From: Chara braunii
Lineage: Eukaryota; Streptophyta; Charophyceae; Charales; Characeae
Length of the DNA stretch: 56,783 bases
Reading direction: 5' to 3'
NCBI GenBank assembly: GCA_003427395.1
Contig: BFEA01000916.1
Span: 283,500 to 340,282 of the forward strand
The notes beneath the pieces were generated by a model, which had not been told where the DNA came from, searched no databases, and worked only from the letters and a program-made list of their open reading frames with translations. Below are positions 30,505 through 40,639 of the stretch, in pieces. A program made the position numbers and the translations under genes. Position 1 is the first letter of the stretch. Each line of letters opens with the position of its first letter.

Positions 30505-33233
30505 ATGGAAACTGGACAAGCCGTCGACTTGCATTACCAGCTACAACACCTGGAATTGGCCCCGACGAGCTCTTCGGACAGTTCGCCGTTCCAACAGTCC
30601 ACTGCAGCGTTCCCCAGAAAAAGAAGTCTTGTTTTTCGTGAGAGCTTTGAAGGTTGCATCCAAGTGTCTACGGATTTGGCGACAACGTCCGTGGGTGAAT
30701 AATTGTCTGCCTTCTGGATCAAGTTCCACTTTCCTAGCGAGGTGCACCCCACAACTTCGGCGCACAGCAGTTGCGTGCCAATGGGTGCTTCTTACACAAC
30801 ATTTGATAACGAGACTGAGAAGTTGGTGGCCACTGATTACTCGTCTGGACAACATTCCTCTTCCAAAGGACCTTTGCTTCGCGCTAGCTCTGGTACTGCG
30901 GAGTTGGTTGCCACCGACTATTCTTTGGAGGAACTTTCCACAGCACGGGCGAGTCCAACGCAAGTGCGAAGTGATGATGTGATTCCAATTCAGAGTCAGT
31001 CTGGGTCGGAAGCGTCTGACAAGGGTGATGCAGAGAGAAGGGCGATACTGCAGATTTTTCCCGCACCTCTGCCAAGCGAAAGACGAACGTATAGCATGGC
31101 TAATAGGAACGCTAGGAGGAAAGAACAGTACAAAAAAGCGAGAAACATGCTGTCCGAAAAAAGATTACTCATGGTGCGCGGCATGGCATGTTGCAAGGCT
31201 CGATGTTGTTACGATGTGTCGCCTGAGGAAGTGCGAAAGGTTAGACAAGGACTGTACAGTAAGAGTCCGGTAGAGCGAGCTGAGTGGTGGATAAAAAGTA
31301 TTAAGGATTTCACAGTGAATGAGGGTGGACAGAGACGTGTCCGCCCTGTGGAGTTGGAACGTTCAATGTGCGTCAAGGCGTACTGCAATGTACTCGGTGT
31401 CTCGCGTAATACATTTTACAGCTACAAAAAGCGTTTCGACAATGGTTACGTGCGTTCCAAGCATGGCTTGACGGGGAAATATCGGCCAACCAGTGAAATG
31501 GTCGCCATGCTTGCCAGCATGAGAACGTTCATCGAGTGTCATGCAGATAACATGCCGAATGAGTTGGCTAATGAATGTGGGGTTTCCAGACCGAAGCTTC
31601 GACTCCCGGCTGCTTTCACGAAGCGATCAATTTATGAGTCCATCAAATCAGACTTTCTGGTCGCTGGTCTCGCTGTCGTGTCTGAGTCCAACTTTTATAA
31701 ATTGTGGCGGAAACACTTTTTTCACGTTTCCCTCGCGCACTCTAACACGTTCACGAAGTGCGCCGTCTGTCATGAGCTGAAGGAACGTATACAATATGCT
31801 GCTCTTCCTCGAGATCGAGAACAAGCTCGAGAGGATATGAAAGCTCACCAAAGGAGGCAAGTTGAACACAGATTGGACTAGTCGAGCGAAAACTGATTCG
31901 ATGGTCCGTCCGAACGAGCGTTTGTGTCTCATCATTGACAGAATGGATCAGAAGAAAACAACTATCCCCCATATTAGTCAGGCAAACTACTCGAAAGCAC
32001 TTAGGCACGAGATGATGATGAAGACGAATCTGACAGGCGTCGTTGCACATGGTAGAGACCCTAGTATATATGTATACACGTGGTTTCCGTATTTCAAACA
32101 CGATTCGAACACGGTCGCTACTTGTGTTATGAGAACCTTTGTCGAAATTCAAGGGAGCGGGACGCCACTGCCATGATGTTTGCGTATTCAAGCGGATAAC
32201 TGTTGGCGGGAAAACAAGAACAAGTACATATGTGCGATGGCTGCACTGTTGGTTAAGTTCAAAGTTTTCGAAGAGGTAGAAATAAGTTTCATGCTGGTGG
32301 GACACACCCATACAGACGTTGACGCTACTTTCAGCATTTTCTCGAATAAATTGAAAGACATAGACGCTTATACTATGGACGAGTTCTTCGAGCTCATAGA
32401 GCAATCATACAAAAAACCTCCCAAATGTATTTTCCTTGATGCGATGGAAGATTGGATTAGTATAGTAGATCCATGCGTTGCGTCAGACATTACCGCAATT
32501 TACCGGTATTTCGAAACCGCACTTGCTTAAATTTTTGATGGTTGGAGATAATCTGGGCATATTGTACAAGGAGTTTTGCGATGACGACGAATGGTTGCCC
32601 GAGGAAGGTCCAATTTATTGGTTCAATCAAAACCCCGATGAGAGCTATGCAGGTCCTTCGTGGCCGTTTGACCCGCCTCATGTGCAACCCCTTCCTCAAA
32701 ATGACTATTTGAATGACAAAAATGGTGTTGTTCGATTCTGCGAGTTGCTGGAGAGTAGGCGGTCGACGTGGTGCACTTACAATGACCATGAGGTGAGTAG
32801 GAGAGAAAGAGCTTTGTGTTACAGGGAGAAGGTTATCAAACATGGCGATGAGATCATCGCCAACGGGTTGTCCTCACAACCTCAGAAAAGTTTCTGGCCA
32901 CGACCACGGCTGCTCGAAAGCGGCCAACAACCTTCTTCTCGCAGTGTCAACATCGACGATAGGGAACCCCTGTTTGTTGGACGAAGAAAAAATCACCCGA
33001 AGACTAGTTTCGACCCCCTCGTGCATGTTGACGTGGGCACTTTTTTTATCCTTCGCCCCTCCGATGATGATCTGTCCAGCGGTGTGCCAATCTGGGTGGG
33101 CAAAGCTCTTTCTCGGGTGGTTGTTGATTATAATTCACAGAATTATAATAAAGTGCTAGTGGAATATTGGGTGTCGACTGGGAGAGCTAAGTCGCTCGAA
33201 CAACTGTATGAGAATGCATGGGAAAAACGATGA
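30505..33233 (+). pseudogene. DUF7869-like DDE transposase of the giant transposon (broken)
   Basis: From ATG 30505 (METGQAVDLHYQL) the frame runs to 31881 with one TAA at 30700. It has an acidic/serine-rich N-terminus, a basic MANRNARRKEQYKKAR, a DNA-binding-like segment VKAYCNVLGVSRNTFYSYKK, and a CX2C in FTKCAVCHELK. After a frameshift near 31870 comes CLIIDRMDQKKTTIPHIS (Asp near 31937). After a TGA near 32174 comes IQADNCWRENKNKY and FMLVGHTHTDVDATFS (32297-32336). After a shift near 32515 comes FLMVGDN and EWLPEEGPIYWF, and a C-terminal IWVGKALSRVVVD. This domain order matches the transposase-like DUF7869 family of plants, oomycetes and animals. Which Asp/Glu residues are catalytic is inference. 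Confidence 0.8.
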
Positions 33234-33682
33234 AAAATGACTGAGCAGACACAATGGCAGGATGCTGACTCGATCGTTTTTGGTTGGGAGAGACCGGTCT
33301 GAGGTACAAGACCATTCACGACTAGACTTGTCATTCCTTCCAATGTTCGACTGAATGCTGAAGCTGCACTTCTAGATCTGAGTCCTTCTGGTGACGGGAG
33401 TGCAGATGGAGGGGACAAGAGCGACGAGTGCACGTCCGCCGGATAAAGTGAGGGAGTGAGATTTTTGAAAATAACTGTTTGGACGAACGAGAATTCAGAA
33501 GGGAGTATATTATTTTTTCGATGATTCTGCGTGGCGAATTTTGTCCACGGTCCACGGTTGAATTTTTAAAGATGGTTGGTGATGGTTCAGCAATTTCCGA
33601 AGTTAAGTTAATCATGAAGGCGATTTTTTTACTATTTCCACATTTTATTTTCATTTGTGTTTGCATTTCATGTCTTGTGTAG
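33234..33682. other. Spacer or intron between transposase and second ORF
   Basis: AT-rich. It ends in a strong acceptor-like sequence (TTTGCATTTCATGTCTTGTGTAG|GG) at 33682, suggesting the second ORF is a spliced exon. No definite donor was identified. Confidence 0.4.
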
Positions 33683-34469
33683 GGAGTGCGACATGAGTCA
33701 TGGACCATCAGCATGATTATGCATGTCCCATTCACCCTTGTGCATGCCGATTCCGTGGTTCGGGAGGCCATACCGAAATTGTCGAGTCGATGATAACTGA
33801 GTACAAAAATGACCCGTGGATGAGAGTCATCCCCTTCTTCGACAAGCCTCTCGATGCGTGGTCCGAGGCAGAATGGGATAGGCAAGGAAATGTCCATGGC
33901 ATAAGGAGTACAAGTTCGCTTCCACGATGGAGTGGGGAAGCCTGATCAAAGTGCCTCATTATGCCATTGGTGTCGGACAACTTCCGTCCCTGCGCGCCGC
34001 GCTCAGGCAGGAAGAGAATAACCGGTTTTACCTTCGCCTGGACAACATTACGAGGTCACCTCGGGTGTGGTCTGCGGACTTGAAACAAGAGTTGTTGGAC
34101 TGTGCCTCCTGCAATCCGTTTTTGGAAGTATATCCGCTGCGTGGTGCCGGAATACGTCCAAAAGATGTGTCGTATTGTTGCATACGGGTGTCTGTGGTCA
34201 GTTCTGACTTCTGCAGAGTGTTGTGTGTGGCATGTTCAAACCGAAAGCGGACTTTGGTAGACGCTGTAGTGCTAGTTTCTTGCAACCAGCTTAGAATCAA
34301 TGGTCGCAACATGAGGAATTTGCGCCTTTTGTACGATAACGGACAATCCGATTTGGAGATTGTTGGTCAAATTGATGAGGTTCATAAGTGGCATGAAGTA
34401 GAGCAAGTGGCATGTTGTGTGTGTGTGACGCCATCGGTAAGTCCTTGGCAGGTGATTGTAGGTTTGTAA
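33683..34469 (+). pseudogene. Second plus-strand ORF of the giant transposon, unknown function
   Basis: The frame begins after the acceptor, with a Met at 33700 (MDHQHDYACPIHPCACRF), reads KNDPWMRVIPFFDKPLDAW, shifts by one base near 33900, and continues EWGSLIKVPHYAIGVGQLPS and RFYLRLDNITRSPRVWSADL to about 34469. Clustered cysteines at the start (CPIHPC, CRF) and later (CRVLCVAC) could bind zinc, but I recognise no domain. A perfect GTAAGT at about 34437 could be a splice donor, so the true C-terminus may differ. Being next to the transposase and on the same strand suggests an accessory protein. Confidence 0.4.
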
Positions 34470-34775
34470 GAATAAAGTACATTTCGGTGTTCTAGAGGGT
34501 GGCGACGAAGGAACAGCCACAAACCCTTGCTTTCGGGTCGTCAATGAATGCCTTATACGGGTTTGGTTCTCATGGGATGCGTGGACGTCAGTAGAGACTT
34601 TAATTTTTGTGAATGATAGCGATTTATAAAGTTTAGATTATTGCGGCTCGTAGCGTTTAATTTAGACTACAGTTGGCTTGTAGCGTTTAATTTAGACGTA
34701 CTTCAATCTTGCATATGTAATTTCTTTGCACGTGTCGATACAATTTTCAACTTTTAATTTTTCATGATTACGATG
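34470..34775. other. Unassigned spacer with a TAGCGTTTAATTTAGAC duplication
   Basis: TAGCGTTTAATTTAGAC occurs twice, about 30 bp apart (about 34652 and 34681). AT-rich, no gene. Confidence 0.5.
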
Positions 34776-35780
34776 TTTCTTGAAGTGAGACGGAATCCAT
34801 GGTATTCACGTGAATTTCAGTTTGATATGACAATGTCATATCAGTTTATGATTATTTGTCGAAGTGCGTCGGAATCCATACATAAACCATCTTGTTTACC
34901 GTGTGATTGTATTGACTCATCGATCGATTTCTAGTTTCTGCTTCACACAATATCATTTGTAGCACGTATGACTCAATGCTCAGTGATAGTCAGTGCGATG
35001 CAGACCCTGAGGTCATTCACAACCCTGTCGTTCAGTGTCTCATTACATATGCTGAGTGAATTTCAATGTATCACAATGACATGTAAGTTACGTCTTTTAA
35101 GTAACATAAATTGTCGGAGTGTAATGGAGTCCAAAATTATCGAAGTGCGTTGGAATCCATCCTTAAACCATCTCGTTTACCATGTAATAATGGCCTTAAG
35201 TTTACTCTTCGATTGAGTTCCAATTTATGCAAATCACACCGAACAAGTCTTTTAATAAGTATGTACATAAATTGTCGAAGTGCGATGGAATCCATAGTAT
35301 GTAAACCATGATCTCGTTTGTTGTGTGATTGCCTAAGACTTTAACCTTAAAGCATGATCTCGTTTGTCGTGTGATTGCCTAAGGCTTTAGCCTTCAACTT
35401 TACTCTTCGATTGAGTTACAATTTATGCAAGTCACAACATTAAATTTTACGTCTTTTAAGTTTAACTTAGAGCATAAATTTAAAGCATAAATTATCGAAG
35501 TGCGACGAAATCCATAATACTTAAACAATCCGAAAGCATAAATTATCGAAGTGCGATGAAAGAATAGTACTTAAATCATCCGTGTGATTGCCTTAAAGTT
35601 AAGGCAAGTCACAATGTTATCTAAAATAGGCCCGACTCAATGTTGACACAAAATTGAGCAAGGTGTGATGAAATCGAGAGTCCAACGATTCATGTTATTA
35701 CCGTCACGGCTTTTAAGACTTAGATTAAGTTATAAATTTTATGGAAGTGCAATGGAATCCACACTTAATCCATCATGATC
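34776..35780 (+). repeat. Right subterminal repeat array of the giant transposon
   Basis: About nine copies of CGAAGTGCG-x-x-GGAATCCAT, usually followed by a string like ACTTAAACC, occur near 34781, 34860, 35117, 35138, 35276, 35499, 35549, 35660 and 35744. Between them are repeats of ATGATCTCGTTTGT and GTGTGATTGCCT. The motif is an AT-shifted version of the left array's GAAGTGTG-x-x-GGGATCCGTACTT and has the same orientation on the plus strand, whereas the interior copies at 27.0-29.9 kb are in the opposite sense. Confidence 0.85.
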
Positions 35781-35933
35781 AGTAAGTGATTGCCTTGAAT
35801 CTCCAGTTTAGATTCAATTTATGGCCTCTCAATTGCATTCTTCGGGTTCACTACTCGTATCATAAGTTCCATTCAGGTCCAAAATATAGTGATTTTAACA
35901 TGAAATTAATAGCTTGCGAGTACCTATTTAAAA

Positions 35934-35964
35934 TATAATGTCCTATTTTAACGAATAACATGTT
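35934..35964 (-). repeat. Right terminal inverted repeat of the giant transposon
   Basis: It matches the reverse complement of 14418-14448 at 30 of 31 positions and ends CGAATAACATGTT. Confidence 0.92.
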
Positions 35965-35968
35965 AAAA
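35965..35968. other. Right target-site duplication (AAAA)
   Basis: Mirrors 14414-14417; see the left copy. Confidence 0.7.
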
Positions 35969-36854
35969 GCTAGGTGAAATTTTTGCCATGCTTCTTTGAT
36001 CAAACATGTCTCCTGCTCTGTCAGGAATCCCTCCACCCCTATCTTCATTGTCTCTGCTACTTCATTTGGTATCCGATGCCTCTCTGTTGTTCTTCTTTCT
36101 CTAATCACCCGGAGCACTTCCTCCTCTCTTTCTATGCTTCTTCCTTTGTTGTTTCTAGCAGGACCGAGACAGGCTTGGCCTTCTTCCCTACTGGTTTGTT
36201 CTTGCGAATGCTTCCTTCCGGGATCTTTATCCTAAAAAATGAACAGTCAGAATTGCCCAAGGTGCTTCGACAATCCGAGGCTGGACACTAATCAATTTCT
36301 CATTCAGGCAGTTTTCGGACTTCTCCCTCAAACTTCGCAAGAGTGACTGGGTCCACACCTACCTTATGGTATCTGATAGCCTTTATGAGGTGCAGTAGGT
36401 TCGGTACTTCCAATGTTATCCCGACCTCCTCATCTCGAACCTCCTTTGGCCTCGGCAAGTTGGCCCCTAGTTCGACCTCTGTCTTTTTCTCTACTACCAT
36501 TACTCTCAGGGCATCGTCGTCATGTCTCCGTTTTTTTTGTGGTAGCTCCATCTTGACCCATTCTTTCTTGATCAATGCCTCCTTGATCATAATTTCTACC
36601 CTTTCCCTCATTCCTTCCACTCGTGGGGAAACCCCCTTTCGGGCACTTTCTTCGAACGATGGTGACCATGTTGCTAATTTTCCCTTTGGCGTGTCACTGC
36701 CAGTCCCGATGAAACGGAGCAGTTCACCACGTCCTGTCACCGAGTCTTCTATGTCCACCATGCTATGTGTCCCCCTAGGTCGGAGCCGCCTCCGACTCGG
36801 CGCGACCGAGTAGGCCAGCCACGGGCCCTCGGTTGGGCCGCTCGGCCACGCCAT
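35969..36854 (-). pseudogene. Gypsy A pol, linker and first RT residues
   Basis: The minus frame at 36854-36300 has LHLIKAIRYHKVGVDPVTLA, like the KEAVRATKVG region before RT in element B. A stop interrupts it, then KNKPVGKKAKPVSVLLETTK matches KGVKKNPVTVLIEKDYN of B. After a shift, HRIPNEVAETMKIGVEGFL and KEAWQKFHLAF match the RT entry of B (RITPERFKIMKVGADDFL, KLCQKYSEVF). The frame ends at the giant transposon junction. No protease motif is present, so the element is truncated upstream. The last 100 bp toward 36880 is markedly GC-rich and may be unrelated. Confidence 0.8.
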
Positions 36855-37440
36855 GGGGCGCGCCCGGGAAATCGGCGCGCTATCGCGCCCCCACCATTTC
36901 CAAGGTCTGGCTCAATGTCCCTCCCCGGACTGAGTACAGTGGGTTGGTGAACTGGCAGGCTGTCACGCAGGATTTTGGAAAGTTTTAGGAGAATTAGAAG
37001 TGAATTCACAAGCAGGCTTTGTCGCACAGTCGAGTAGTCAGGGTTATCCCTCCTGCCAGCGCCGACACGGCTTAGAGTGAGGCGTTCGGTTTTATCGCCT
37101 GCACCTGACCCCGTAAAAAGGTTAGAATCAAGGTCATCCGAGTCCCTATTATCCAGGAGTCCTACAAGTAGCCTTGAGTGTAACCTGTTATGATAAGGAG
37201 GGATAAATAACTTGTTATCTCATGCATAAACATTCCATGCATTACAAGACATGCATCATAAATCAAATGACACTGAGAGGATGAAACGACCAGAAACCAG
37301 ACTCTGCAAGAGCATGACCAGAGGCACGAGACTGAAGAGTAGTACACACAGAATGCAGAAAGCAGCCATAGGAGGGGCTGCAGTCATTGACAAGTCATAA
37401 TAATGTCATAATACATCTCAGTGACTAAAAGTTACAAGCC

Positions 37441-37890
37441 TCAATCAATGACGACGAGTGGTACCCCCTCATGAGTGGGCTCGACTGTCTGGGACTCCGT
37501 ATCTGGTACAAGCTGGTCCCCCTCATCATTAAGAACCTGAGTGGCTATCGACTCCGGGACCACAAAGCTGATGTCAAAAGATGCCGCAGGATCGATTTTG
37601 TTGATATATGCCATACACCTCGCCATCTCCTCGTCCGCGACACTCCGGAGGTACAACTCCTCAGCGAGGGAAATGCTGCCAGTGGCACCGATCAAGATCT
37701 CAATCCGTCCCTTGCCATAGATATAATCATAAGAAACCTCCAGAAAACGGTCTCCGTAGAGTGGCTTCCGAAAAGCTTGTATAACGAAGTCTGCTCCCAC
37801 CAAATGACTGTAGTCATCCCCAAGATATGGGACTGGTCCCTTCCCCGTTGAAGGGCCGACTACCTCCTCTAACCTGGGTCCTCCTGACAT
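37441..37890 (-). CDS. LTR-encoded ORF 1, left copy (149 aa), unknown function
   Basis: The ATG-initiated frame reads MSGGPRLEEVVGPS, YSHLVGADFVIQAFRKPLYG, EVSYDYIYGKGRIEIL, LAEELYLRSVADEEMARCM and ends GVPLVVID. The same frame is present in the right LTR (55335-55712), where a CAG-to-TAG change shortens it. I see no signal peptide, transmembrane segment or known domain. It lies on the same strand as the gypsy B genes. Conservation between the two LTRs follows from retrotransposition and does not itself prove function. Confidence 0.4.
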   Translation of the reverse strand: MSGGPRLEEVVGPSTGKGPVPYLGDDYSHLVGADFVIQAFRKPLYGDRFLEVSYDYIYGKGRIEILIGATGSISLAEELYLRSVADEEMARCMAYINKIDPAASFDISFVVPESIATQVLNDEGDQLVPDTESQTVEPTHEGVPLVVID

Positions 37891-38222
37891 GTAATGCCTG
37901 AATCAATCACCCTCAAGCAGGTATCGTGCCAAGAGGTAAGCAACCCGTCGTAGGGTTGCCTTCCGCCTGCGTCTCACTCCGGTAACCAATGTCATAAGAT
38001 GCCCTCGATCTGCTCCAACTCAAGCGTACTCAATCCTTGTGGGTATCCCAGTCAAAATAGTCCCCCAAGTCAACGTCGCTCACGCAGCAAGGCTCTTGGT
38101 CAGACTCGTCTGTCTCTGACCTCTGTAAGCAGGTGGTGATAGGTATCCTCCTGGGAAACACCACATGTAACCAGTGCTCCCTCCAGTAACTCTCCCTGCG
38201 GAAGATATAGTCAGCAATTCGA

Positions 38223-38519
38223 TCATAGGTGGACCCCCTTTATTCCCTGCCCAACATCTCTCACGTGATAAGTGATCACCAACGTGTATCTTGATGTGGG
38301 AGACTCATTGGCCCTAATGACGAAGACCCGATGTCCAATGTGTCGATAGCAGAACTCTTCAACCAGCATACCCCATGTAGGGGTTGTCTCATGTTGAGGA
38401 GCCAGCTTGACCAATCTGCAAAGTAAGGTAGTATGCTCCTGACAAGTGGTTACACCAAACAATGGTGTCCTGGTGATAAAGGGGGATATTTGCAACTCAG
38501 GAAAATAACCCAACTTCAT
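38223..38519 (-). CDS. LTR-encoded ORF 2, left copy (98 aa), unknown function
   Basis: It starts MKLGYFPELQISPFITRTPL, has CQEHTTLLCRLVKLAPQHET in the middle and ends near RDVGQGIKGVHL. The right LTR has the matching frame at 56171-56461 with a slightly different start. The composition looks protein-like and the two copies differ mostly by single substitutions. Together with ORF 1 it may be the remnant of one longer gene carried in the LTR, because short open pieces such as GVRRRRKATLRRVAYLLARY lie between them. Confidence 0.35.
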   Translation of the reverse strand: MKLGYFPELQISPFITRTPLFGVTTCQEHTTLLCRLVKLAPQHETTPTWGMLVEEFCYRHIGHRVFVIRANESPTSRYTLVITYHVRDVGQGIKGVHL

Positions 38520-38559
38520 AGGGTCAAGGAGAACAGCGCCTCAATAGACCCTCTAGCCA

Positions 38560-38830
38560 AACTGGGGGCAACCAACCCAATATAGGGGCCCACCTGAATT
38601 GGCCCGGCCGAACAGCAATCAACTCAGTATAGGAGCCCGACTGAATGGGCCCGGCTGAACAGCAACAACTCGATATAGGGGCCCGTCTGAATAGGCCCGG
38701 CTGAACAGCAACAACTCGATATAGGGGCCCGCCTGAATAGGGCCCGCCTGAATGGGCCCGCCTGAACAGCAACAACTCGATGTAGGTGCCCGCCTCAATG
38801 GACCCGGTTGAACAGCAACTCAGCAGCTCA
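38560..38830. repeat. 46-bp tandem repeat, about 6 copies, within the LTR
   Basis: Units read GAACAGCAACAACTCGATAT, AGGGGCCCGCCTGAATGGGC, CCGGCT with small changes. The same array starts in the right LTR at about 56520. Confidence 0.9.
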
Positions 38831-39224
38831 TCATAGCAACACCATATGAGTATCTCTGTAGCGAGTGGACTAGAATATGAGGATTGTGACTGCCGGTATC
38901 GTCACTATGAATGACTGATCAAAAAGGTGATATCTATGCAGAGGCCAGTTGCAAAATACTCCGGTGTGCAAACCGAACTGCGCTGATATTATATGTGCAG
39001 GAAAAATACCGTCCACACAGGGGATGATTGTCCTTGCAGAGCCTATTCAGCAAGAAATCAAAGCAGCGGGAGTTGGGGCTAGTCATACCATCAGAGACAT
39101 CCAGTCGCGTCCTCAAGACTAATCGCACTAGCAAGACGCGCGTTGCCGACCATCATACTGGTGGGACGTGCGTTCTGAAATCATCAGAACATCAGAGCGC
39201 ACACTCACATAGCCTACACGAGCC
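38831..39224. other. Unassigned spacer
   Basis: No gene and no clear repeat; it joins two tandem-repeat blocks. Confidence 0.3.
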
Positions 39225-40620
39225 TGGGCACACTCATGTAACGATACCAAGCGTGGGCGCTCATGGGCGCGCACTCAAATGGCAACACTAAGCTTGGGTG
39301 CGCATGGGCGCGCACTCAAATAACAGTTCCAAGCTTGGGCGCACATGGGCGCGCACTCAAATCACAGTTCCAAGCTTGGGCGCGCATGGACGCGCACTCA
39401 AATAGCGAGTTCAAGCCTGGGTACGCATGGGGACACAGTCAAATGGTAATGTCGAGCATAGGCGTGCATGGGCGCACCCTCAAATAGCGATACAGCTCAT
39501 GGGCGCACGTGAGCGCATACTCAAATGGCAATTCTGGCCATGGGCGTGAATGGGCACGCACTAAAACATCAATGCCGATCATGGGCGCGCATGGGCGCGC
39601 ACTTAAATATTAGTATCTAGCTTGGCCACACATTCTAACACCAATGCCAAGCTTGGGCGTGCATCGGCGCACACTCTAACAGCAATGCCAAGCTTGGGCG
39701 CGCATGGGCGCGCACTTAAACAACATTATCAAGCTCGGGCGTGCATGGGCGCGCACTCGGATAGCAATATCAGGCCTGGGCACACACGGACGTGCACTCA
39801 AACAGCCAAACTGAGGCTGGGTGCGCACTCAAACACCCAAACTAAGACTGGGCACGCACTCAAATAGCCAAACTGAGACTGGGCGCGCACTCGAACAACC
39901 GAACCGAGACTGGGCGCGCACTCGAACGACTTGCCTCAGCCTGGGCGCGCACTCAGACGACTTGCCAGAGCCTTGGCGCGCACTCAGACGACTTGCCTGA
40001 GCCTAGGCGCGCACTCAGACGACTTGCCTGAGCTTGGGCGCGCACTCAAACGACTTGCCTGAGCCTGGGNNNNNNNNNNNNNNNNNNNNNNNNNNNNNNN
40101 NNNNNNNNNNNNNNNNNNNNNNNNNNNNNNNNNNNNNNNNNNNNNNNNNTTGGGCGCGCACTCAAACGACTTGCCTGAGCCTGGGCGCACACTCAGACGA
40201 CTTGCCTGAGCCTGGGCGCGCACTCAGACGACTTGCCTGAGCCTGGGCGCGCACTCAGACGACTTGCCGGAGCCTGGACGCATACTCAGTAAGCAAAATC
40301 CAGCACGGGCGTGCATGGGTGTGTACTCAAATAGCGTTACAAAGCCTGGACGCGCATGGGCGCGCACTCAAATATCAATCTCAAGCTTGAGCACGCATCG
40401 GCGCACACTCAAATAACAATGCCAGGCTTGGGCGCGCGTGGGCGCGCAATCAAATAATAATATCAGGCTTGGGCGCGCATGGCAGCGCACTCAAATAATA
40501 GTATCAAGCTCAGGTGCGCACGGGCGAGCACTCAAATAACAACGCCTAGCCTGGGCGTGCATGGGCGAACAATATCAAGCTTGGGCGTGCATGGGCGCTC
40601 AATCTTTCAGTCAACAGCCT
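39225..40620. repeat. Satellite block based on TGGGCGCGCACTCAAA (45- and 31-bp units)
   Basis: The outer parts (39225-39780 and 40290-40620) have units of about 45 bp with CAAGCTTGGGCGCGCATGGG followed by CGCGCACTCAAATA. The centre (39880-40290) has a 31-bp unit, CGACTTGCCTGAGCCTGGGC followed by GCGCACTCAGA. The shorter unit looks like a shortened, homogenised derivative. The N gap lies in the 31-bp part, so true copy number is unknown. Confidence 0.93.
40070..40149. other. Assembly gap (80 N)
   Basis: Eighty N inside the 31-bp satellite. The size may be a placeholder; collapse of repeats is likely. Confidence 0.99.
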
Positions 40621-40639
40621 GCGATATTAAAATAAAGTA

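Larger units (their letters stand above)
14418..35964. mobile_element. Giant DNA transposon with Ulp1-like, methyltransferase-like and transposase genes (21,547 bp)
   Basis: Its termini are 31-bp inverted repeats (14418-14448 and 35934-35964) flanked by AAAA on both sides, and it sits inside the RT of gypsy A. Subterminal arrays of one quasi-palindromic motif lie at 14.5-15.1 and 34.8-35.8 kb, and further copies lie inside. Two gene blocks diverge: a minus-strand spliced gene (20676 to 15719) with methyltransferase-like and Ulp1-like parts, and a plus-strand transposase-like gene (30505-33233) followed by a second ORF (33683-34469). About 10 kb of repeats lies between them. Coding regions have a few stops and shifts each, so this copy is inactive but not ancient. 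Ulp1 peptidases occur in several plant and fungal DNA transposons. The combination here does not match a family I can name. Confidence 0.88.
10299..36854 (-). mobile_element. Ty3/gypsy retrotransposon A, split by a giant DNA transposon
   Basis: A minus-strand pol region is seen in two pieces. The upstream part is at 35969-36854 (the linker before RT and the first RT residues). The downstream part is at 11475-14413 (RT, RNase H, integrase). They are separated by a 21.5-kb insertion at 14418-35964 flanked by AAAA. Joined across the insertion, the junction K-F-H-L-A-F / V-F-N-N-Y-Q-K-G-R-L aligns without gap to K-Y-S-E-V-F-S-F-N-D-E-E-R-G-R-L of element B. The gag, protease and 5' LTR are absent; the upstream side is cut off near 36.77-36.88 kb where the LTR of element B begins. 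The 3' LTR was not identified, so the left limit is uncertain. Confidence 0.85.
36881..38830 (-). repeat. LTR of gypsy B, left copy (3' LTR), minimum extent
   Basis: 36881 onward matches 54704 onward in the same orientation for about 2 kb, with roughly nine in ten bases equal over the first 300 bp by eye. The shared start is T-A/G-TCGCGCCCCCACC; this copy has TA where the right copy keeps the canonical TG. Relative to the right copy it lacks about 125 bp near 38143. Because the right copy leaves the window, the other end of the LTR cannot be fixed, and it may include part or all of the satellite-rich DNA to the right. Confidence 0.8.
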
